This document shows positions 8,869 to 17,000 of a DNA stretch of 64,000 nt, piece by piece. The notes beneath the pieces were generated by a model. It saw only the letters and a list, made by a program, of their open reading frames with translations, was not told the DNA's origin and did not search any database. This DNA comes from a virus. Where the stretch lies: IMG/VR virus record IMGVR_UViG_3300021093_000047, positions 1 to 64,000 of that record, one strand, 5' to 3'. The position numbers and the translations under genes were made by a program. Numbering within the stretch: position 1 is the first letter of the stretch; each line of letters starts with the position of its first letter.

Positions 8869-9207
8869 TCATGCGTTCAGAAGAACCCATCCATATTGTG
8901 ATCCAGAATAAAGAAGATCTACAGCATTGTTGGGAATATTTAATATTAGAGACTCATTCAAGTTAGCAATTTTTGTAGTTGTTGTATTGACTCCTACAGT
9001 GCAGAAATTTGTTTTCCAGTTCCCTGTTGGGTCAACGATAGAAACTCTATCTCCGATGTTTGCTGTATCAGCACTTGGGATATTGATTGTAATGGCATTA
9101 CTTGTCGTATCAACAAGATATGTTCTACCACTAGTTGCGGTATACGGTGTAGTACTTACAGTTACAACTTCTGTCGTAAATGTTGGTGCAGAAATGAAAC
9201 GTCCCAT
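8869..9207 (-). CDS. Small beta-rich fibre/virion protein
   Basis: 112 aa, no family recognised. It is rich in T, S, V and N with alternating strand-like stretches (TYLVDTTSNAITINIP, GDRVSIVDPTGNW) and ends WVLLNA. The central part resembles the repeated beta-prism or hydrophobic-core modules seen at the ends of phage fibres, including part of the Mtd-N-like protein at 13562-14011 (both have GDRVSIVD or GDYISLFD followed by an aromatic, an N-rich loop and a closing Y/WxV). A good AAGGAG box precedes the ATG. Likely a minor fibre component. Confidence 0.65.
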   Translation of the reverse strand: MGRFISAPTFTTEVVTVSTTPYTATSGRTYLVDTTSNAITINIPSADTANIGDRVSIVDPTGNWKTNFCTVGVNTTTTKIANLNESLILNIPNNAVDLLYSGSQYGWVLLNA

Positions 9208-9237
9208 TGTTCTAAATTACTCCTTTATGGTTGTTAA

Positions 9238-9558
9238 TTAAAGTGTGGATTGCTCAACACCGTAAACGTTAACGCTTACATTACTGGAATTAGAATATGC
9301 AATAAGTCTCTTACCAGCATCCAAAACTAATCCAGTTCTCTCCAGAACACCATTGGGTGCAATAAAAGAATTAAATTCGATGAATTCAGCATTTGTTGGT
9401 GTTGCGGTTGCTGCAAGTGCTACACGAACAGCAATATCTGTAGCATTTCTATTTGATACGTTAACATTAACGTATGCAAGTGTGCTAGTAGGAACAGTGT
9501 AAACTGTTGTATAAGTTGTAGAAGCAAGTGCTACTTGTCCTAGTACTCCAGATGCCAT
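9238..9558 (-). CDS. Small virion protein of unknown function
   Basis: 106 aa, beta-rich and hydrophobic, with STTYTTVYTVPTSTLAYVNVNVSN early and an NSFIAPNGVLERTGLVLDAGKRL segment that looks like a jelly-roll-type sandwich. It begins MASGVLGQVAL after a GGGAG box. A perfect late-promoter octamer sits 42 bp upstream, so it heads the transcription unit containing the three adhesin-like proteins. Function unknown; structural by context. Confidence 0.65.
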   Translation of the reverse strand: MASGVLGQVALASTTYTTVYTVPTSTLAYVNVNVSNRNATDIAVRVALAATATPTNAEFIEFNSFIAPNGVLERTGLVLDAGKRLIAYSNSSNVSVNVYGVEQSTL

Positions 9559-9599
9559 TTAAATCTCCCAATTTTTTTTGATTCAATCTTATATGCAAA

Positions 9600-9607
9600 T
9601 ATTTATA
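9600..9607 (-). promoter_or_regulatory. T4-type late promoter (exact TATAAATA)
   Basis: Exact match on the minus strand to the octamer recognised by the T4 late sigma factor gp55, placed 42 bp upstream of the ATG at 9558 in an intergenic gap. It would start a unit running through 9238-9558 and the adhesin genes to the terminator at 4757-4781. Confidence 0.65.
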
Positions 9608-9618
9608 ATGTACAATAA

Positions 9619-12600
9619 TCAAGAAGTAGCAACCCAATAGGTAAATGGTCTGCTCTTAATCAATGTGCCATCAACGTATGCTTTTACTGCTGCTTGTGTA
9701 GGAACTTTTTCGTTGCTATTTTGGGAAAGTGTAACATCAGTAGAGAATTCATTAATTTGAGCTCCCAACTGAGCACCAATAGAACCAAGTCTCAAGGATG
9801 TTAGACCAGAAAGGTCGAATGCAGATGCGTTCAATGTTGCTGCACCTGTTGCCTGGTTAACACGGAAGTACTTACCTACACGGAAGTTACCATTTTGGTC
9901 AGTAGAAACATAGTAAACACGACCAGGATAATCTTCTGTTACTTCTTTAGATGGAATTGGATCTACGGTTGGTACACCAGGCCAATTGGTTGTTGATGTT
10001 CCACCAGTACCAATCTGCAAGAAGTCGTGACCAGTCAATCTAACTTGTGAATACAAGTATCTAATTCTGAATGATTGCTCATCAAAAGTTTTATTTGCTT
10101 TTTCTTCTGCAAGAATCAATGTAGTTCTTCCTGTAGTATCAATTCCAATGGAAGTAACTTTCATGAATTCGTTATCAATCTTAATGAAGTTATCAGTTGA
10201 GAATCCACTTACGCTATTTACTCTTACAAATGTTTGTACAGGAGTTTGGTCTTTGATTACCTGAGTTGATGCAATAGTATTTGCAACTCCAATTGCTCGG
10301 AATACTGTTCCATTTGAATAACCAGTTGCGATTCCAGCACCTTCTTGTGCTCTTAAAACTGTCATTGCAATTGAAGAATCCAAGTTCACAATCTTCATTA
10401 ACTCATTTGCTGGTGTAAGAACAAATCCATTCTGGAAGAATCCAGCAGTTGAACTTACAACGATTTGTGTATCAGATGTACCGATTGGGGAAGCAACCGT
10501 TGCTGTAACATTAGTAAAAGGATAATTTCTAATATTATTATTTGTTCCAAAATGTTTTGCGGCAGTTGTGTTCAACTGTGCTCTATTTACGTTAACATTT
10601 CCTCTTCCATCAGGAGCAAGGAAACTTACATTCTGAATAACATAAGTAAATGGATCTGCACCAGTAATAGTTGTTGCAGCAGTTCCAATTGAACCACCAT
10701 TTCCACTACCTGTTACAAATTCAATACTTCCTCCAGTCTGTAAATTATTTTGAAGTCCTCTTACAACAATGGTAAATCCGCTTTGTCCTCTATTTGCATC
10801 AGTATTATTTGTCAAATATGCTTGAGTTCCAGATGTTTGTCCTGTGATGAGTTCATTTTGTCTGAAACCTGAACCACTTGGTCCAGAAGTAACAACACTA
10901 TAATAAAGTGCAGCAATTGATGTTTGAACAGAAGTTAGTTCTCCAACTGCACCAGAAGTTGCTCCAATCACTCTCTCTCCCTGAATAAATCCAGGTGCAG
11001 TAATTGTCTCAATATTATACTTTAACTGAAGACCTTCTACTGTTCCACTCAAGAATGCTTCATCGGTGTTATATCCAGAACTTACAATACCATAGTTACC
11101 CCATGAACTATTTCCTGCAAGAGAACGAATTCTTCCTCCACGAGTTGAACAGTAACTAACATGTGCATAATAAGTAAAGCAGGAAACCATTTCTGCTGCA
11201 GCATTATTGGTAACCCAGAAACCAACACCGTTATCATGAATATTTGTCCAAGAGTCAAAAACGATTGATTTATTAGATCTTTGTGGAGTATTATCGTATT
11301 GTTTGTGTACTTTTCCATCGACTACTGCTCCAACACCACCACTTGAAAACGCAGAACAGTTAGAAATGTATGGTGATTTTGTAATTGGTGAATTTGGATT
11401 CAGTTTTACAAATACACCACGAACTGTTGCATTATTTAAATCTCTATCACTAGCAGTAAATGTTACTGGAGTAGATGAAACTGTTTGTGCAGTATCTACT
11501 TCTACTTGTGTTGCGCTTATGTAAGTTACAACTTTAGTTCCAACTGTAATTCCAGTTCCACTAATGACGGTTCCAACCAAATCTGGTTCCATTTCTGCGG
11601 TTGAATTGGTTAAAATTGTCCCAGAAATTGAAGCAGTTGCAGTTTTGAGAGTACCAGCAGGAACAAATCCCGTCAAACCTTCCATAACAATGTCTTTAAG
11701 CATAGTTCTATCACTAAGCATAAACATTGTTGATTGGGAATTTGACAAAGTTACTGCATTATCTACAGTAATATCAGAGGCACCATTTTCCCAAGTATCA
11801 ACACCTGATATCCATAAACCACCAGTAAGTGGTTCGATTTCTACTTTTTTCTGAGAGAAGTTGAAATCTAAAATTCTAGCAGTTTTAGTTCCAGCACCAT
11901 TAGCAATAGTTGCACCATACTGCATAGCAGTTGATGGGGCAGAGTTTAGAGTCAATACTTGGTGATTTGCATTACCTGCTGCTGGTACAATTTTTGTAGT
12001 TCTTAGGTTATCTCCTACAATGGTTACGTTTGCTGGAACAGTAATTGGAAGTTGTTCTTCATATGTTCCTGCTTTTACATAAATTGTTGCTGGACCAGTT
12101 ACAATACCACAAGCATGTTTAATTGTAGCAAAAGCACGGTTAATATTCTTACCATCGTTACCGTCACTACCTTCTTCTGCTACATAGAAAACAGGATAAG
12201 TTACATTATTTGTTTCCCAAACTGGTACTCCTGCTGGAGAAACAGTCAATACTTTTCCATTAGTTCCAATTGGAAGAGCTGCTGGACCTGCACCAGATTG
12301 GTAAATAATATCACCAGTTGCAGAAAGAACGTTAGTTGCAGAACCTTGAGTTAATGGATTCCAATATGTACCAAGAGCATCTGTGGCAGGGTCATTATTA
12401 AAGTTAGTTGATGCTACACTAACATAACTATTGGAATTTCTATAAATTGTATCACCTTGTTCATATGTGGTGACAGATGACCAAGCACCTTTCCACTCAA
12501 ATCCTTTAATAATCAAGTCCCACTTATTAGGTACTTGAACTGGATTGCTGGTCATTCCCGCACCAACTTCTTCCTTGGCAACGTAAGAATAACCACCAAA

Positions 12601-13152
12601 ACGAATTACCTCACCTGGTAAGTAAGAGGTAGTAGTGGAATATGCACCAATAAAGTCAAATCCAGTGGAAAGAGTATCCCAATCAGAAGTATATGCACTT
12701 GGTGCTTTATTAGTATTTAATGTTTTAGAAACATAATTGTTTCCACCATATAGAACAACATCTCCTACTTGATATGCTGTTCCTGAGTTCCAAGTTCCTT
12801 CGTAATTGAAACCTCCAAAATATGGAGTTAGATAAGAAGAATTGAAATTAGAGGTTGAAGCAAAAGAGGTAACTACTCTGTATTGAGTGTTACCAAATTT
12901 TACTAAATCATTGACCTTGTAAAAAGTTGCTGGTGTCCAGTCACCTCTATTTGCAATACCTTCAACGTGCAAAGACCACTTTGCTAGATCCGTTGAATAC
13001 CAGTTTGTTTCTGATGCTACAGAAGTGTGATTCTGGGTACAGACATAAGTATTCGCACCGAACTTAACGATATCATCAATAACATAGTCTGTACTTGTTG
13101 TCCAAGCACCTCTCCAGTTAAATTTTAGTCTTCCTAATCTAAAATCAGCCAT
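9619..13152 (-). CDS. Large tail fibre with carbohydrate-binding-like repeats and a beta-helix
   Basis: 1177 aa. Residues ~13-250 hold five repeats of about 50 aa with the pattern W/Y-x-G-x-W/Y ... Y-x-x-x-D-x-V-x-(F/Y)-x-x-x-x-Y (WRGAWTTSTDYVIDDIVKFG, NRGDWTPATFYKVNDLVKFG, YEGTWNSGTAYQVGDVVLYG and two more), the look of carbohydrate-binding modules of the CBM5/12 type. From ~320 a pectate-lyase-like beta-helix begins (EEGSDGNDGKNINRAFATIKHA, then IYVKAGTYEEQLPI and a long S/N/G-rich solenoid). Later parts carry two ERVIGATSGAVGEL-type modules and two NEFMKV/NELMKI modules shared with other virion proteins here. The C-terminus contains SNEKVPTQAAVKAYVD, typical of a coiled tail before a fibre tip. 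Host-glycan binding is inferred. Confidence 0.85.
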   Translation of the reverse strand: MADFRLGRLKFNWRGAWTTSTDYVIDDIVKFGANTYVCTQNHTSVASETNWYSTDLAKWSLHVEGIANRGDWTPATFYKVNDLVKFGNTQYRVVTSFASTSNFNSSYLTPYFGGFNYEGTWNSGTAYQVGDVVLYGGNNYVSKTLNTNKAPSAYTSDWDTLSTGFDFIGAYSTTTSYLPGEVIRFGGYSYVAKEEVGAGMTSNPVQVPNKWDLIIKGFEWKGAWSSVTTYEQGDTIYRNSNSYVSVASTNFNNDPATDALGTYWNPLTQGSATNVLSATGDIIYQSGAGPAALPIGTNGKVLTVSPAGVPVWETNNVTYPVFYVAEEGSDGNDGKNINRAFATIKHACGIVTGPATIYVKAGTYEEQLPITVPANVTIVGDNLRTTKIVPAAGNANHQVLTLNSAPSTAMQYGATIANGAGTKTARILDFNFSQKKVEIEPLTGGLWISGVDTWENGASDITVDNAVTLSNSQSTMFMLSDRTMLKDIVMEGLTGFVPAGTLKTATASISGTILTNSTAEMEPDLVGTVISGTGITVGTKVVTYISATQVEVDTAQTVSSTPVTFTASDRDLNNATVRGVFVKLNPNSPITKSPYISNCSAFSSGGVGAVVDGKVHKQYDNTPQRSNKSIVFDSWTNIHDNGVGFWVTNNAAAEMVSCFTYYAHVSYCSTRGGRIRSLAGNSSWGNYGIVSSGYNTDEAFLSGTVEGLQLKYNIETITAPGFIQGERVIGATSGAVGELTSVQTSIAALYYSVVTSGPSGSGFRQNELITGQTSGTQAYLTNNTDANRGQSGFTIVVRGLQNNLQTGGSIEFVTGSGNGGSIGTAATTITGADPFTYVIQNVSFLAPDGRGNVNVNRAQLNTTAAKHFGTNNNIRNYPFTNVTATVASPIGTSDTQIVVSSTAGFFQNGFVLTPANELMKIVNLDSSIAMTVLRAQEGAGIATGYSNGTVFRAIGVANTIASTQVIKDQTPVQTFVRVNSVSGFSTDNFIKIDNEFMKVTSIGIDTTGRTTLILAEEKANKTFDEQSFRIRYLYSQVRLTGHDFLQIGTGGTSTTNWPGVPTVDPIPSKEVTEDYPGRVYYVSTDQNGNFRVGKYFRVNQATGAATLNASAFDLSGLTSLRLGSIGAQLGAQINEFSTDVTLSQNSNEKVPTQAAVKAYVDGTLIKSRPFTYWVATS

Positions 13153-13166
13153 TTTTGTTTAATTCC

Positions 13167-13565
13167 TTACTTAGGTCCTGCGGTATTGTAATCGTATGTG
13201 CCACCAACTCTGGCAACAAAGTATCCATCATCATCGATGAAATAAGAAATTCTTCGAAAATCAAACCTGAACTGTTGATATTTATCAGCAGGGTGGTTGG
13301 TATATGATTTTTCTTCTGTAGTTTCTTCAACGTAATCAATTCCTTCCAAAAAGTCGGGATATTGACTACCATCTTTTCTGTAAAAATCACCAACTACATT
13401 AGAATCAGTTGATCTTACTTGTGTGTAATAAAGCATTCCACTAGAATCTCTGCGAACAGCATGAATATACCAATCATTTTCTTTTTTTAGAGTAGAAGTA
13501 TCGTTAAACGAACTGCCTGCACTAGAAGAAGATGATGCCATACTTCCGCTTAAGAACATTGTCAT
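13167..13565 (-). CDS. Virion-associated protein of unknown function
   Basis: 132 aa, starting inside the end of the upstream gene (ATGA overlap), hence translationally coupled. After a serine-rich N-terminus it has a globular part containing WYIHAVRRDSSGMLYYTQV, DFYRKDGSQYPDFLEG and RFDFRRISYFIDDDGYFVARVG. These aromatic, beta-hairpin-rich segments look like a small fibre or collar protein. No family recognised. Confidence 0.65.
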   Translation of the reverse strand: MTMFLSGSMASSSSSAGSSFNDTSTLKKENDWYIHAVRRDSSGMLYYTQVRSTDSNVVGDFYRKDGSQYPDFLEGIDYVEETTEEKSYTNHPADKYQQFRFDFRRISYFIDDDGYFVARVGGTYDYNTAGPK

Positions 13566-14011
13566 ACAGAGACCCTCCAGTAAGTACCTTCCCAGATCAA
13601 TTCGACACTAGCACCAGAAACATCACATACAAGTGGGGCATCAATTAACCCCGAAGCATTTTTAAATTTCTGATTATTTTGAGTGACTACTATAAGATTA
13701 TTTATGCTCCATAAAGATTTTGAATCAAACAGGCTGATATAGTCACCCGTGTTTATTAGGGTTGGCAAAGTAACAGAGTATTCAGAGTTAGAAGTATCTA
13801 CATGATATTTTGTGTTTGCTTTTAGTGAGGTTGCTGATGAAATTAGTGTGTATCTTGCTTTTGATACTTCAAATCCCCCTGTAGTTAAACCATCATGTAC
13901 TCTTATTACACTCTTATCTGTATCAACGGTAACTTCAGCCAAAGCACCAGTAAACGAAGCATGTTCTTGCTCAGTACCTTTTCTGAGTTGAACTCGTTTT
14001 GTATTTGCCAT
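13562..14011 (-). CDS. Fibre protein with Mtd/phage-hyaluronidase-like N-terminal domain
   Basis: 149 aa. Residues 1-50 (KRVQLRKGTEQEHASFTGAL, EVTVDTDKSVIRVHDG, TGG) match the short N-terminal beta-prism found in major tropism determinant proteins and many phage fibres: an R-x-G-T start, an A-E-x-x-x-D-T strand and a V-H-D-G-x-T turn. The rest is beta-rich and closes with ELIWEGTYWRVSV. Such proteins trimerise at the virion end of a fibre. It follows the 1710-aa repeat protein and overlaps the next gene by 4 bp. Confidence 0.75.
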   Translation of the reverse strand: MANTKRVQLRKGTEQEHASFTGALAEVTVDTDKSVIRVHDGLTTGGFEVSKARYTLISSATSLKANTKYHVDTSNSEYSVTLPTLINTGDYISLFDSKSLWSINNLIVVTQNNQKFKNASGLIDAPLVCDVSGASVELIWEGTYWRVSV

Positions 14012-14033
14012 TTATATAAAGATTGTATATCTT

Positions 14034-14041
14034 TATTTATC
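14034..14041 (-). promoter_or_regulatory. Candidate T4-type late promoter (GATAAATA) with adjoining hairpin
   Basis: One mismatch to TATAAATA, 22 bp upstream of the ATG at 14011. A small AT-only dyad (TAAAGAT/ATCTTTA, 14017-14035) lies between octamer and start; it has no T-run and is too weak to call a terminator. Confidence 0.4.
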
Positions 14042-17000
14042 AAATTATGTAAATTCTGATTGGTTTTGGTGAATCAAATTCAATATATCTATTGGTTGAT
14101 ATACCATTAAATTGTGCTTGTGTAATTCCAACATAACCTGCACGACCAAACATCTCTTTAGATGCACCAGATAGTCTAAAGAGTATTTGTGTTCTGTCGT
14201 AAGGAACAACTCTTGCGATACCTGCAGATTGGAATCCAAATATTCTTCCTGTTCCAAGATATGCCTCGGTATTCTTCTCGACAGCATTTCCTGTAAACTT
14301 GAATAGGTTTGTTGTTGGTGGAGAGAATGTAACAGATTCTGTCTTGCTGACGAATGCAAAGAGAGATCCAGTACCAACATAAGTTGCTGGAATTACAGAT
14401 TCTTTTGCAGAACCCGTAATTCTGAATAGTCCACCAGTTGTGCTGACAACTGCAGAAGATTCTGCAGCACCAATAAATCCAAATAGAGAACCAGATCCAG
14501 CATAACTCTTGCTCTTTCTTTCTTGAGCAGTTCCAACAAAGTCAAATAGTGTTGTGGAAATTGCTGGAGTGAAGGATACTCTTTCTGCACCACCACCAAA
14601 ACCAAATAGTGTTCCAGTAGTAGTCCAGTTTGTATTTCTCTCTGTTTTTGCTGCTCCACCAAACTTGAATAGTGTAGTTGAAGTTGGAGGTACAACAGTA
14701 GAAGATTCCTGAGCACTGACAAAAATGACTTTGCCGTTGATATCGAGAATTGAATCTTTGGTACGGAATCGAACAAGACCAGAACCAGTATAAGATTCTG
14801 TATTACTTTCTGCCGCAGATCCAGCAAACTTGAATAGTGTTGTTTTTGTTTCTGCTGAACTAGTTGTTTCTGTCTTGCTGACAAACGTGAAGAGTGAACC
14901 AGTACCAACGTGAGTATAAAGATTGCGTACTGTGCCAGAACCAGTAATTCTGAATAAAGTCTTGAATTCTGGTAGTTTTCTACCAACAGATTCTGCTCCA
15001 CCAGTGAATCCAAAGATACGTCCAGATCCAATATAAGATTCTGTATTCTTCTCGATTGCAGAACCAAATATAGTTGTTTTTCCAGATCCAATATGCTTCA
15101 GTCTTGCAATTATATTTGCATTTCCAGAGAGTTTTGCCTCTGTTAAACCAGTATAAGATTCTGTATTTCTCTCTGATGCAGCACCAGTAATTCTGAATAG
15201 TGTTCCACTTACTGGTGGTCTGCTTGCTGAAACAGTTACTGAAGAAATTAAACCAAAGAGTGAACCAGTTCCAATATATGGTCTTGTTCTTGGTGTTTCT
15301 GCACTACCATTAATTGAAAGTAGACCTTCTCCAAGATGAACTGGTTTTGTCTGTGTTCTTGCATTTCCAGCAAGAGTAATAGTACCAGAACCAACTTCTC
15401 CGTAAATAAAGAATAGTGTAACAACACCAGTTGCCCTGAATAGAGCACCATCTGTTGGTGGAACAATGGTTTTTCTTTCAATTCCAGAGATATAACGTTG
15501 CTTACTACGTGCATCAAGTCCAGAAACTCTTTGTCTGAGATTTAATACACCGCTTCCAATTTCAGATAGTGAAGATACGACTATAGAAGAACCATTGAGT
15601 TTAAATAGTACTCCATCTGAACGCAATCTTCCTACAACAACAGATGTTGCACTATCAAATGTAAATATGCGTCCAGAACCAAAGTATGATTCTGTATTCT
15701 TCTCGATTGCATTTCCTGCAAACTTGAAGAGTCCTGTTGAAACCTTAGTTGCTGCAGAAGACTCGGTGGAACTGATAAAGGTAAAGAGTGAACCAGAACC
15801 AAAGTATGATTCTGTATTCTTCTCGATTGCATTTCCTGCAAACTTGAAGAGACCTGTTGCTGATGGAGCATTGGATTTGACTTCTGTTTTGGTTCCAAAT
15901 GCAAAGAGTGAACCAGAACCAACATAAGATTCTGCATTCTTCTCGATTGCATTTCCTGCAAACTTGAAGAGTACTGTTGCAACAAGAGAACTTGTAGTAG
16001 ATTCTGCCGATCCAGTGAAGGCAAAAATACGTCCAGAACCAATATGTGGTGCGGGAGTAATTGCTTGTGGAGAAGAACCAAAGAACTTGAAGAGACCTGT
16101 TGCTGATGGAGCATTGGATTTGACTTCTGTTTTGGTTCCAAATGCAAAGAGTGAACCAGAACCAACATAAGATTCTGCATTCTTCTCGACTGCCGCACCA
16201 GAAATAGTAAGTTTTCCAGAACCAATTTGTGGTTTTGGAGTAACAGATTCTCGACCATCAACAATTGCAAAGAGAGAACCAGAACCAACGTGAACTAGAC
16301 TAAAACCAATAGTTGCAGAACTAATTCTGGTTATTTGTAGGTTTCCACTACCATTATATCCAAATAATCTATGTACAGATACTGGTGTTGAGAATACTTT
16401 TGCTCGACCAGAACCAACATAAGATTCTGCATTCTTCTCGACTGCCGCACCAGAAATAGTAAGTTTTCCAGAACCAATTTGTGGTTTTGGAGTAACAGAT
16501 TCTTGACCACCAACAATTGCAAAGAGAGAACCAGAACCAACGTGAGATAGTAAAGCTCTTAATTGTGAAGAACCAAGGAACTTGAATAGTCCTGTTGCTG
16601 ATGGAATATTTGCTCTTGCTTCTCCAGCACCAGTAAATGCAAATATACGTCCAGAACCAATATGAGATAGTGATGCTTTAATTGCTGCCTTGTCATCACT
16701 AAATCTAAATCTTCCATATGGGAATCTATTTTCAACATCAGTAATGTAACCATAATTACGTTTTTGTTGTCCGTAATTTGTTGGTTGTGTAATAAATCCA
16801 TAATCATCTGGATTATCAACACCAAATTGAGATACAATTTGGTTTCCATAAGTACTAATTTGGTCATTAGCATAATCAAATATTACATTACTATTGCTGA
16901 TATTAATTGGAGTTTCTGTTAAGAAACCATAATCAAGGGACTCTAGATTTACTACAGAAGACTCATTATAATCATATGCAACTCTTTCTGCATGACCGAC

